A stretch of DNA of 64,000 bases from Bacillus sp. REN10 (lineage in GTDB: Bacteria > Bacillota > Bacilli > Bacillales > Domibacillaceae). Made by a program: the position numbers and the translations under genes. Below are positions 56,699 through 64,000 of the stretch, one piece after another (the stretch's first letter is position 1; each line of letters begins with the position of its first letter). Location of the stretch: assembly GCF_016820555.1 (NCBI RefSeq), contig NZ_JADHDW010000008.1, positions 62,001 to 126,000 on the forward strand. Reading direction: 5' to 3'. The notes beneath the pieces are model-generated. The model worked only from the letters and a program-made list of their open reading frames with translations. It was not told where the DNA came from and did not search any database.

Positions 56699-59095
56699 TT
56701 AGATTTTCACCCGTTTTAACCGCAAGGAGTTGGTGACAACGGAGACAGAGCTAAAAGCCATGGCTGCACCGGCTACCCAAGGGGCCAATAAACCAAGTGC
56801 TGCAATCGGAACTCCCACTCCATTATAAATCAACGCCCAAAATAAATTTTGGCGAATATTTTGGATGGTCGCTTTACTGAGCTTAATCGCCTTTGGAATC
56901 AGCAATAAGTCGCCGCCAAGTAGTGTAATATCAGCCGCTTCAATCGCGACATCGGTGCCTGTTCCAATTGCCATCCCTACATCGGCCAAAGCCAAGGCTG
57001 GGGCATCATTGATCCCGTCGCCAACCATGCCAACAACGAAACCCTTCGCTTGCAGTTCCTTCACTTTATTCGCCTTATCTTTGGGAAGAACTTCAGCGAA
57101 AATATACTCTTCTTGGATCCCTACTTCCCGGCCAATCGCTTTCGCTGTTCGGCTGTTGTCTCCTGTCAGCATATAAACAGTAATGCCTTCAGCGGTTAAA
57201 CGTTGAATCGCTTGTTTTGCGGTCGTTTTAATGGTATCAGCTACCGCAACGAAACCGCTTAAACGTTGATCGATAGAAATGAACATCGCTGTTTTCCCTT
57301 GTTCTTCTAGCTGCAGCATTTTTCCTTTATAAGGACTGAAATCAATGCCATGTTCCTTCATCCATTGTCGCGAACCGACCAGCACCTTTTTCCCCGCGAT
57401 TTCTGCTTGAATACCACGACCAGGAATCGCTTCGAAGGAGGTCGGCTCCTTCCATTGAACACCTTTTTCCTTTGCATAGCGGACAATTGCTTCCGCTAAA
57501 GGATGTTCCGATTGCTTTTCTGCTGAGGCTAACAGTGAGAGAACTTCCTCATCAACAGCTTCAAAATCGGTCACTTCTGGTTTTCCTTTTGTAATGGTGC
57601 CTGTTTTATCAAGAATAATGGTATTTAAACGTTGAGCATTTTCAATATGCTCTCCGCCTTTAAATAGAATCCCGTTTTCGGCCCCTTTCCCTGAGCCCAC
57701 CATGATCGATGTGGGCGTAGCAAGACCGAGTGCACAAGGACAAGCGATCACTAATACAGCAATAGCCGCTTCAAGTGCCGCCGCTGTATTACCTCGATCA
57801 ACCAAAATGATCCACACAAAAAACGTCATCAAAGCAATGACAACCACGATCGGAACAAAAACACCGGATACTTGATCGGCAACGCGCTGAATCGGGGCTT
57901 TGCTTCCTTGTGCCTGTTCAACTGCACGGATAATTCCAGATAGTGCGGTCTCTTCCCCCACCTTTGTCGCTTTTATGTTTAAAAAACCATTTTTATTGAT
58001 CGTAGCCCCAATAACCGCATCACCAACTGTTTTTTCAACTGGAATGGATTCTCCTGTAATCATGGATTCATCAACGCTAGTCATTCCAGATTGAACGATG
58101 CCATCAACTGGAATTTTCTCTCCCGGCTTTACGATTAAAAGATCTCCTAGCATCACTTGTTCAACCGGCAGCTTCATTTCCTGTCCGTCCTTTATAACTG
58201 TCGCATACTTCGCTTGTAAATTCAAAAGAGAAGAAATCGCTTCCGTCGTCCGGCCCTTTGCTCTTGCTTCAAGCAGCTTGCCGAATAAAATCAGTGTAAT
58301 CAACACCGCGCTCGTTTCAAAATATAAATGAGGCTGTTCAGCTGTTCCCATTGTACGAATCGCTTCAAACAGGCTGTAAAAATAAGCGGCGGATGTACCG
58401 AGTGCCACTAGCACATCCATATTAGCACTTTGATTGCGCAGCGCTTTATATGCCCCTTTATAAAAGGACGCCCCGATTAAAAATTGAACGGGAGTTGCCA
58501 ATAGAAGCTGCACCCAAGGATTCATCAGCACGTGGGGCATTGGCACAGGCAAATTGAACGGAAGATGGGCAACCATCGTGTACAAAAGAGGCAAGGACAA
58601 TAAAACCGAAAAGAGAAATTTTCGTTTTTTCGCTTTGTATTCCTCTTCTTGATGAATCGCTTTTTCTTTCTTTCCTTGCTTTTCTTTCGCTTCATAGCCG
58701 AGCTTTTCAATTCTCTCGACAAGACTTGCTACAGATGTGATGCCTGGCTCAAATTCGATAGAAGCTGTTTCTGCCGTTAAATTCACAACGGCCGTTTTGA
58801 CTCCGTCCATTTTATTCAGCACCTTCTCGATTCGAGTCGAGCAGGCGGCACAGGTCATACCAAATACATCAAGTTCTACCTTTTCTGTGCGTACACTATA
58901 GCCCATCTTTTCAATCTTTTCTGCAATTTCCTTCGGTGACACTCGATCATTATCAATCGTAATCGAGGCTGTTTCCATCGTTAAATTAACATTGGCTTTT
59001 ACCCCATCCATTTTATTCAGTACTTTTTCGATTCGAGTCGAGCAAGCAGAACAGGTCATACCGGATATTTTCAAATTGATATGTCGTTGACTCAT
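56699..59095 (-). CDS. copA: Copper-exporting P1B-type ATPase CopA
   Basis: A 798-residue pump with two N-terminal metal domains ([20 protein letters not shown] and [20 protein letters not shown], nearly identical loops). It has eight membrane helices with the CPC motif ([14 protein letters not shown]), the phosphorylation site DKTGT, and TGES and [10 protein letters not shown] in the actuator and hinge. It exports Cu(I). The gene lies between csoR (33 bases upstream) and copZ and shares their operon. The near-identity of the two domains' loops suggests duplication or homogenisation. Confidence 0.97.
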   Translation of the reverse strand: MSQRHINLKISGMTCSACSTRIEKVLNKMDGVKANVNLTMETASITIDNDRVSPKEIAEKIEKMGYSVRTEKVELDVFGMTCAACSTRIEKVLNKMDGVKTAVVNLTAETASIEFEPGITSVASLVERIEKLGYEAKEKQGKKEKAIHQEEEYKAKKRKFLFSVLLSLPLLYTMVAHLPFNLPVPMPHVLMNPWVQLLLATPVQFLIGASFYKGAYKALRNQSANMDVLVALGTSAAYFYSLFEAIRTMGTAEQPHLYFETSAVLITLILFGKLLEARAKGRTTEAISSLLNLQAKYATVIKDGQEMKLPVEQVMLGDLLIVKPGEKIPVDGIVQSGMTSVDESMITGESIPVEKTVGDAVIGATINKNGFLNIKATKVGEETALSGIIRAVEQAQGSKAPIQRVADQVSGVFVPIVVVIALMTFFVWIILVDRGNTAAALEAAIAVLVIACPCALGLATPTSIMVGSGKGAENGILFKGGEHIENAQRLNTIILDKTGTITKGKPEVTDFEAVDEEVLSLLASAEKQSEHPLAEAIVRYAKEKGVQWKEPTSFEAIPGRGIQAEIAGKKVLVGSRQWMKEHGIDFSPYKGKMLQLEEQGKTAMFISIDQRLSGFVAVADTIKTTAKQAIQRLTAEGITVYMLTGDNSRTAKAIGREVGIQEEYIFAEVLPKDKANKVKELQAKGFVVGMVGDGINDAPALALADVGMAIGTGTDVAIEAADITLLGGDLLLIPKAIKLSKATIQNIRQNLFWALIYNGVGVPIAALGLLAPWVAGAAMAFSSVSVVTNSLRLKRVKI

Positions 59096-59128
59096 CCTTA
59101 TTCCCTTCTTTCGTCAACCCTTTTTCAT

Positions 59129-59431
59129 TTATGTTCGGCTAAACTGGTTAAATACCTTCATTAGCTCATCAATAGCTTCTTTTCCCTCTCCTGATTGAAT
59201 AGCATTAGCTACGCAATGATGTGTGTGGTTTTCAAGCACTTGCATCCCCACATTTTTTAATGCCGACTGAACAGCCGTAATTTGCACAAGAATATCGACA
59301 CAATAACGATCTTCCTCAATCATTTTTTGAATTCCGCGCACTTGTCCTTCAATTCTGTTCAACCGATTAGACAGCTGTTTCTTCTGCTCTTCGCTCCGAT
59401 GAGACACCGTGCGATGCGCTTCATTTCCCAT
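59129..59431 (-). CDS. csoR: Copper-sensing repressor CsoR
   Basis: A 100-residue all-helical DUF156 repressor. The Cu(I) ligands C-x24-H-x3-C are visible as Cys in DRYCVDILVQ and His/Cys in NHTHHCVANAI. NRLNRIEGQVRGIQKMIEED is the DNA-binding helix region. Copper binding releases it from the operator. The ATG at 59431 is eight bases after AAAGGGG; an adjacent ATG at 59434 is also possible. The GTACGGGGGTAT-type operator is directly upstream. Confidence 0.95.
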   Translation of the reverse strand: MGNEAHRTVSHRSEEQKKQLSNRLNRIEGQVRGIQKMIEEDRYCVDILVQITAVQSALKNVGMQVLENHTHHCVANAIQSGEGKEAIDELMKVFNQFSRT

Positions 59432-59454
59432 CATTTCCACCCCTTTATTTATAC

Positions 59455-59473
59455 TATACCCCCGTACTGTATA
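59455..59473. promoter_or_regulatory. CsoR operator
   Basis: TATACCCCCGTACTGTATA is a pseudo-palindrome with a G/C-rich core (CCCCGTAC), resembling known CsoR sites (TACCCNNNNGGGGGTA). It overlaps a -10-like TATAGTAT on the minus strand. Confidence 0.75.
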
Positions 59474-59483
59474 ATAATCAAAT

Positions 59484-59530
59484 AAAAAATGCCAAGCGGC
59501 TAGGGGAAAGTATACCTGCTCGCCGCTTGG
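59484..59530 (-). terminator. Terminator between the carboxypeptidase and csoR
   Basis: CCAAGCGGC at 59492-59500 pairs with GCCGCTTGG at 59522-59530; the minus strand ends in CATTTTTTATTT. Confidence 0.75.
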
Positions 59531-59541
59531 TAAACATTATG

Positions 59542-60321
59542 TTAAATTTTCTTTACGTTTTTAAAATACTCTTCAAGCGTCCAACCATTTTCAAAGATAT
59601 CTTTAGCCGCTTCTTTTCCAACATAACGAAAATGCCATGGCTCATACATATAGTATGTAATGTCTTCTTTATTTTTTGGATAACGTAAAATGAATCCAAA
59701 TGTATGGGCATTCTTTGCTAGCCATTGTCCTTCCGTTGTTGTCTCAAATTCTTGAACAAGATCGAATTGAACGCTTTCCGCTGAAATGTCCATCGTTAAT
59801 CCAGTTTGATGCTCACTCGAACCAGGCGGCGCTACCGCTTCTAACGCCTTCTCTTCTCCTACTTCGGCAATTTGATTCGCCAAAATTTGTTCTTGCCGTT
59901 CATACGAACGATAACCGGACACAGCAAATAAATGAATCCCTTCTTTTTCTGCTGCTTGGAACATCTCTTCCATCGCTTCGGCTGCTTCCTTTCTCATATA
60001 ACTTTTTTCAATATCTTGATTCCCAAAAGAGAAAGGAACGTTCGGACGAACTAAATCAGATGGCTTGTAGTCACCTGGCAAAGCAAATTGCTTATTCACT
60101 AACGCCAATACATTCTCCGGATTAGTAATTACCGCCTTTCCATCGACTTGCTTCACTTCATTGAAGAAAGCGGCCTCTAGTTGCAGACCTGATGCTTCGC
60201 TTACTTGTTTCTCTTCTTTCGCTGTCCCAGTCGTTTCTTTCTCCGCTTTCTTCTCCTCATCAGCCGCCTGACATCCGCCAAGCAATAACATAGCTGACAA
60301 AAGTAATCCTGTTTTCTTCAT
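59542..60321 (-). CDS. D-alanyl-D-alanine carboxypeptidase, M15B (VanY/DacB-like) lipoprotein
   Basis: A 259-residue lipoprotein: MKKTGLLLSAMLLLGGC has a lipobox with Cys17, followed by a charged linker (ADEEKKAEKETTG). The M15B domain shows FAVSGYRSYERQEQILANQI, the zinc site SSEHQTGLTMDIS (His and Asp) and EPWHFRYVG (His). It trims the terminal D-Ala of peptidoglycan stem peptides outside the cell, similar to B. subtilis YodJ. The ATG at 60321 follows AGGTGAGG; the longer upstream frame has no better site. Monocistronic. Confidence 0.92.
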   Translation of the reverse strand: MKKTGLLLSAMLLLGGCQAADEEKKAEKETTGTAKEEKQVSEASGLQLEAAFFNEVKQVDGKAVITNPENVLALVNKQFALPGDYKPSDLVRPNVPFSFGNQDIEKSYMRKEAAEAMEEMFQAAEKEGIHLFAVSGYRSYERQEQILANQIAEVGEEKALEAVAPPGSSEHQTGLTMDISAESVQFDLVQEFETTTEGQWLAKNAHTFGFILRYPKNKEDITYYMYEPWHFRYVGKEAAKDIFENGWTLEEYFKNVKKI

Positions 60322-60355
60322 TTCCTCACCTGATCTCCCCATTATTTCATTTGAC

Positions 60356-60395
60356 ATAGGAAAGCCAGCCTGTTTCGCTAGGCTGGCTTTCCTAT
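60356..60395 (-). terminator. Long perfect hairpin after deoD
   Basis: ATAGGAAAGCCAGCC pairs with GGCTGGCTTTCCTAT, 15-bp arms and a 10-nt loop. It sits right after the deoD stop; the poly-T tail is weak. Confidence 0.7.
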
Positions 60396-60397
60396 GA

Positions 60398-61102
60398 TCA
60401 TTCTTGAATCGCCGCGTCTAAAGCGACTTCAATCATGTCATTAAATGTCGTTTGACGTTCTTCCGCTGTCGTTTCTTCTCCCGTAATAATATGATCACTG
60501 ACTGTTAATACGGAAAGCGCTTTGCGACCAAACTTCGCTGCAAGCGTATAAAGCGCCGATGTTTCCATTTCAATCGCTAAAATGCCGTAATCAGCCCATT
60601 TTTGATGCTCGGCATTATCATTATAAAACATATCCGCTGTAAAGACGTTACCCACTTTTAACTGAAGACCTTTTTCTGTACCCGCATCATAGGCCTTTTT
60701 CAATAAATCCCAATTCGCTGTTGGGGCGTAGTCGATGCCATTAAAAGTGAAGCGGTTCATTTGCGAATCAGTAGACGCACTCATCGCTAAAATGACGTCA
60801 CGCACCTTTACATCTTTTTGAATGGCTCCGCACGTCCCTACTCGAATTAAGTTTTGGACATTGTAGCTTTGCATTAATTCATTAACGTAAATCGAAATCG
60901 ATGGAACACCCATTCCAGTCCCTTGAACAGATACTCGCTTTCCTTTGTAAGTACCTGTATAACCGAACATATTGCGGACTTCATTATAACAAACAGGGTT
61001 ATCTAAAAAAGTTTCCGCAATATACTTCGCTCTTAAAGGATCTCCTGGTAAAAGGACAGTTTCAGCAATTTCATTTTCTTTTGCTCCAATGTGAATGCTC
61101 AT
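60398..61102 (-). CDS. deoD: Purine-nucleoside phosphorylase (DeoD type)
   Basis: A 234-residue hexameric phosphorylase that splits purine (deoxy)nucleosides with phosphate. Family marks are [72 protein letters not shown], and VFTADMFYN with [16 protein letters not shown]. Catalytic Asp lies in [10 protein letters not shown]. The ATG at 61102 has GGAGG seven bases upstream, better than an ATG two codons earlier. Monocistronic here, unlike clusters with drm or pdp. Confidence 0.97.
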   Translation of the reverse strand: MSIHIGAKENEIAETVLLPGDPLRAKYIAETFLDNPVCYNEVRNMFGYTGTYKGKRVSVQGTGMGVPSISIYVNELMQSYNVQNLIRVGTCGAIQKDVKVRDVILAMSASTDSQMNRFTFNGIDYAPTANWDLLKKAYDAGTEKGLQLKVGNVFTADMFYNDNAEHQKWADYGILAIEMETSALYTLAAKFGRKALSVLTVSDHIITGEETTAEERQTTFNDMIEVALDAAIQE

Positions 61103-61170
61103 GATCATACCTCCAGTAGGATAGCTGTTGCAACATTCATTTTAATCTTTTTATATAGCGGTTGCAAACG

Positions 61171-61941
61171 TTACATGTGAGCGGAAATGATTTGCGTAAG
61201 CTTCTCTTTTAGTTGTGGCAAATCTTGTGTCGTAATCTGCACATTGATATGGCTTTCATCCATTTCTAGCGCCTCCGCAAGAAAACCGCCTAGCCCTCTT
61301 GCCTTGCGATCGACTTCAATTAATAAACGGGCGGATTGCTCTGTTTGCGAAATAAACATCAACTCCAGTTCATCAAGACGGCCACGGAACGCTCCTTTCG
61401 TTGGCACAAACTCAAACTCTTGTACGAAAGGATAGTGGCTGGCAATTTTTAATGATGCTTGTTCGCACTCCACTTTGCGCAAACGGAAACCAAGCTGCTC
61501 AATTTCCTCTAAAATTTTTGTTGCAAGCGGCGTCGGACGCACTTCTATGTAATCCTTGTCTTCCGGATCAACTGCATTTTTAATATCCAACCCTGTCTCT
61601 ACCCATACACGAGTGGTACCATAAGTAATTGGCGTATCTCTCGGCAATTCCAATTCAAATGGAATCACCTTCATCTCCCCTGCTCCGATCGTAAAAGGCT
61701 CATTCAGCTTCTGCTTCTTGACTGCGGCATAATCAGTATACTTGCGATCATCTGTTTCACGCGTATACGTTGTATTTACTTTTAAGTAAATGGAGTCAAT
61801 GTCTTGAGGAACGTTGCCCCCATAAATTTCAACCTTCCCGCGCATGATCTCTCCTGCTGTGTACTCTGATCGCTCCAGCTTTGTATCCACTCTCGCTCCA
61901 CCTACACCAAAACTCGCTAGTACTTTACCGAAAAATGACAT
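61171..61941 (-). CDS. spo0M: Sporulation-control protein Spo0M
   Basis: A 256-residue arrestin-like protein. The N-terminus MSFFGKVLASFGVGGARVDT and DSIYLKVNTTYTRETDDRKY match Spo0M. PFELELPRDTPITYGTTRVW and GLDIKNAVDPEDKDYIEVRP are the mid-domain, and the C-terminal half contains LEEIEQLGFRLRKVECEQAS. In B. subtilis Spo0M affects sporulation entry and cell wall. AGGGGGAATTTTCA precedes the ATG. Monocistronic. Confidence 0.94.
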   Translation of the reverse strand: MSFFGKVLASFGVGGARVDTKLERSEYTAGEIMRGKVEIYGGNVPQDIDSIYLKVNTTYTRETDDRKYTDYAAVKKQKLNEPFTIGAGEMKVIPFELELPRDTPITYGTTRVWVETGLDIKNAVDPEDKDYIEVRPTPLATKILEEIEQLGFRLRKVECEQASLKIASHYPFVQEFEFVPTKGAFRGRLDELELMFISQTEQSARLLIEVDRKARGLGGFLAEALEMDESHINVQITTQDLPQLKEKLTQIISAHM

Positions 61942-62012
61942 TGAAAATTCCCCCTAAGTAATTTTTTTGCTATCTAATGATACGCAAACAAAAAGCCAAA
62001 GGTTTCATCTTT

Positions 62013-62237
62013 TTACTCTTTTTCTTCTTCGATGTATCTTTCCCATGCTTCATCAAAAACGGACATGCTCGGCAAATACAATCCATTGAGCTCTAAATAC
62101 CGACTTAATTCATCATAGCTCGTTTCATTCTTTGGAAAGCTATGATCCCGAAATGCCTCGTTGGCAAATTCGGCTATTTCATCGCGTGGGGACTCCTCCC
62201 GATACTTCATTAAATAATGAAAAAACGATCTCCGCAC
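62013..62237 (-). CDS. yozE: UPF0346 protein YozE
   Basis: A 74-residue protein with the family length and pattern: RRSFFHYLMKYREESPRDEI, FANEAFRDHSFPKNETSYDE and LSRYLELNGLYLPSMSVFDE. The GTG at 62237 is eight bases after AAAGGAGG and restores the usual 74 residues; the longer upstream frame does not fit. The structure of a relative is a three-helix bundle; function is unknown. Confidence 0.92.
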   Translation of the reverse strand: MRRSFFHYLMKYREESPRDEIAEFANEAFRDHSFPKNETSYDELSRYLELNGLYLPSMSVFDEAWERYIEEEKE

Positions 62238-62372
62238 TTTTTTTCCTCCTTTTGTCATCAATATATATGAGGAAGCAGAAAAATGTAAAGCGAAAACACA
62301 TTTCCTGCTTCAGCCGCTTGAGTACTGTCATTTATACTCAAACCATTCCCTCTAAATTCCATTTCCACCAAT

Positions 62373-62408
62373 AAAAAAGCCACTCCCTACTTAGGAGTAG
62401 CTTCTTTT
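62373..62408 (-). terminator. Terminator overlapping the ypmS stop
   Basis: AAGCCACTCC at 62378-62387 pairs with GGAGTAGCTT at 62394-62403 with one mismatch; the minus strand continues TTTTTTATTGG. Confidence 0.75.
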
Positions 62409-62989
62409 GATGAATCTTCTATTGGAAGCATAAACGTAAATTGAATATCATCCTTCTTTAAATTAAATTGATCAGCGCGCACTTTCACATCACTTTTCAA
62501 TTTTAAGTCATTTAAAGAAAGGTAAATCATTTGATCGTTCGGCATAAATTTGACCCAATCCGGGAATGGATAAGCATCTTTAGCCGCTTTCATCACATAA
62601 GAAACAGGGAGACTCACGCGTCCCATTTTCATCTCTTTTTGTTTTAAAACAATATCGCCATTTTCCAAAGCTTTCGGCTCAAACGTCAGCTTATAGTCAA
62701 TCCCACTAGAAAACACTGGGATTTCCCCATACATAATCACTTGATCTTTCAAATACACATTCAATTTCACCGGGCTGTTTTTCGTTTCCTTTTTAATATA
62801 GGACTGTATCACTCTATTAAGATCTTCTTTATTGGATTGCACTTGAAATTCCACTGCATCTCTTGCAGGTGAGGCTTCAGGAATGGGATCATCTTTTATT
62901 GGAGAAAAAATTTTCACACCAAGCACTGTCAAAAACAAGATATTAACTGCTAATATAGCAAAAAAAGCATATTTCCAAAATTGTCTCAT
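62387..62989 (-). CDS. ypmS: YpmS family (DUF2140) protein
   Basis: A 200-residue protein with one N-terminal membrane helix (WKYAFFAILAVNILFLTVLG) and an extracytoplasmic domain. The domain includes VEFQVQSNKEDLNRVIQSYI, KLNVYLKDQVIMYGEIPVF and EPKALENGDIVLKQKEMKMG. A typical RVSLPVSYVMKAAKDAYPFP follows. YpmS has no assigned function but is always next to ypmR. Its ATG overlaps the ypmR stop by four bases, so the two are coupled. Confidence 0.93.
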   Translation of the reverse strand: MRQFWKYAFFAILAVNILFLTVLGVKIFSPIKDDPIPEASPARDAVEFQVQSNKEDLNRVIQSYIKKETKNSPVKLNVYLKDQVIMYGEIPVFSSGIDYKLTFEPKALENGDIVLKQKEMKMGRVSLPVSYVMKAAKDAYPFPDWVKFMPNDQMIYLSLNDLKLKSDVKVRADQFNLKKDDIQFTFMLPIEDSSKEATPK

Positions 62990-63762
62990 TGTTGCTCCTC
63001 TTTTACGTACATGATTTTCTGATTTGTCAATTCTTCTAACTCTTTTCCGTTGATTGTTTCAAAAATACGGTTGGCCATCAACTCATATCCCCGATCATTC
63101 GGATGAAATTGGTCCACATAAAATATATCTTCTTTCTGGTCCTTAAACAAATCTTCCACGGATACAAAAGTGGTTTGATCATATTTTTCAACCGTTTGTT
63201 TACTCGTTTCATTCCAATTTTGCAAAATCTCTTCTACTTCTTCTACATTATGAAACACTTCCATAAATGGATTATAAAGACCCACTAATACAATCCCTGC
63301 TTCTTGATTACTTTCCCGCACTTTCACAATAATTTCATTTAAGCGCTTCTCGTAATCCTTTCTTCCCTGTTCAAACTGTTTCACTTTTAACTGGCCAAAA
63401 TTTTCTTTAAATACTTTCATAATATCATTTCCGCCAATCGTAATAATCACAAAATCTGCCTGCTTAATCGAATCTTTCACTTGCTGCTCATCTAACCGCT
63501 CAAGAAGTTGATCCGTGCGATTCCCCTTGACTCCATAATTCGTGAACGTCGCATCTTTCACTTCTTCTAATTGAACTAAATGGTCTTGTAAATAAGGAAT
63601 GTATCCCCCTGTTTTCGTACTATCTCCTATTCCCTCAGTTAAGGAATCTCCTACAGATACCACGCTCAATTCTTTCGGAATCACCTTTACCTTTTCCTCT
63701 TGCTCGGAACAAGCAGACAAGCTCCATACGAAAGCAAAGACAAGAAGCCATGCTTTCTTCAA
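62986..63762 (-). CDS. ypmR: SGNH/GDSL hydrolase lipoprotein YpmR
   Basis: A 258-residue lipoprotein: KKAWLLVFAFVWSLSAC is a signal with the lipid cysteine at position 18 or so. The SGNH core shows the nucleophile block VSVGDSLTEGIGDSTKTGGY, the Gly/Asn blocks NYGVKGNRTD and ITIGGNDIM, and the Asp/His block FYVDQFHPNDRGYELMANRI. It would hydrolyse an ester or acetyl group at the cell surface. The TTG at 63762 is chosen since GGGGTGA lies just before it; a GTG three codons upstream is within that site. Operon with ypmS. Confidence 0.92.
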   Translation of the reverse strand: MKKAWLLVFAFVWSLSACSEQEEKVKVIPKELSVVSVGDSLTEGIGDSTKTGGYIPYLQDHLVQLEEVKDATFTNYGVKGNRTDQLLERLDEQQVKDSIKQADFVIITIGGNDIMKVFKENFGQLKVKQFEQGRKDYEKRLNEIIVKVRESNQEAGIVLVGLYNPFMEVFHNVEEVEEILQNWNETSKQTVEKYDQTTFVSVEDLFKDQKEDIFYVDQFHPNDRGYELMANRIFETINGKELEELTNQKIMYVKEEQQ

Positions 63763-63901
63763 CTTACTCACCCCGCTGTTTAAAAGTACTCACATTATAG
63801 CATATTCTTATTTTATCAGGCTTTGTTAAACAATCTGTTCATTTTAATAATTTTTTGACTCTAGCCTTTTGTACGAAAAGCTACTTCCCACCAATCTATT
63901 A

Positions 63902-63931
63902 TTGGTTCCGCTTATCTCATTCATGTATAAT
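63902..63931 (+). promoter_or_regulatory. Sigma-A promoter for the gene at the right edge
   Basis: TTGGTT at 63902-63907 and TATAAT at 63926-63931 are 18 bp apart and followed by AAATCATTATACAG, then the AAAAGGGG ribosome site. Confidence 0.6.
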
Positions 63932-63960
63932 AAATCATTATACAGAAAAGGGGTTTTATC

Positions 63961-64000
63961 ATGCGAGTATGGACTTACTTTGTCGTTCTCGGCAGTTTGC
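63961..64000 (+). CDS. Start of an unidentified gene cut by the right edge
   Basis: An ATG at 63961 with AAAAGGGG nine bases upstream opens a frame reading MRVWTYFVVLGSL before the window ends. The hydrophobic start suggests a signal or membrane segment. It is divergent from ypmR. Thirteen codons are too few to name a family. Confidence 0.6.
   Translation, partial: MRVWTYFVVLGSL

Noticed and set aside
1-64000. CRISPR arrays, prophage or toxin-antitoxin operons
   Set aside because: No regularly spaced repeats, Cas, capsid, integrase or recognisable toxin genes were seen; the DUF2199 gene and DUF7674 fragment alone do not make such a system.

Overview
The window looks like the chromosome of an endospore-forming, low-GC Bacillaceae (Bacillus sensu lato). 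The evidence is a Spo0E-type phosphatase, Spo0M, ComFB, YdjO, YozE, YpmR/YpmS, YtkK-like, LtaS and CsoR genes, strong AGGAGG-type ribosome sites, several TTG and GTG starts, and Bacillus-style leader RNAs (two tandem threonine T-boxes, a cobalamin riboswitch and a c-di-AMP riboswitch). No rRNA, canonical tRNA, CRISPR array or intact prophage is visible.

Layout. 1-6.9 kb: a catabolic-looking island of two divergent operons. One holds an acyl-CoA ligase, a carotenoid-oxygenase-family dioxygenase and a nitronate-monooxygenase-family flavoprotein; the other holds a muconolactone-isomerase-like protein, an alpha/beta hydrolase and a hot-dog thioesterase. Each operon has a good -24/-12 (sigma-54) promoter, two dyads lie between the promoters, and a PAS-AAA+-Fis activator follows. 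6.9-14.9 kb: a serine hydrolase, a CapA-like protein and small membrane proteins among decaying genes (hydrolase, PH-like membrane protein, MFS transporter and an immunity-like fragment, all with frameshifts or stops). 14.9-22.5 kb: glycosyltransferase, formamidase with its zinc-ribbon partner, nucleotidyltransferase, lipoprotein, an XRE regulator with three operator dyads, and lipoteichoic acid synthase. 22.5-31.6 kb: threonyl-tRNA synthetase behind two T-boxes, ferritin, a complete arsRBCDA operon with a HesB-like last gene, and ComFB. 31.7-38.5 kb: a B12 riboswitch in front of an AcuA-like acetyltransferase, DUF975, a DAO oxidoreductase, DUF2199, an IS1182 remnant and DedA. 38.5-43.9 kb: two acyl-CoA ligases under a second sigma-54 promoter beside a CBS-CBS-PAS-AAA+-Fis activator. 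43.9-64 kb: Spo0E-like peptide, YdjO, WYL regulator, an acetyltransferase with an unusual structured leader, TetR/ABC exporter, MATE pump, KtrB behind a c-di-AMP riboswitch, YtkK-like SDR, metal GTPase, CtpB-like protease, copper operon csoR/copA/copZ, VanY-like carboxypeptidase, deoD, spo0M, yozE and ypmSR.

How it fits together. Two separate sigma-54 circuits each pair a local enhancer-binding protein with CoA-ligase and catabolic genes. They suggest inducible use of aromatic, apocarotenoid-like or fatty acids, but the substrates cannot be read from sequence. Metal and metalloid homeostasis (ars, cop, ferritin, metal GTPase) and envelope maintenance (LtaS, carboxypeptidase, protease) make up much of the rest. 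Family names come from recognisable motifs and memory of the families; no database search was run.
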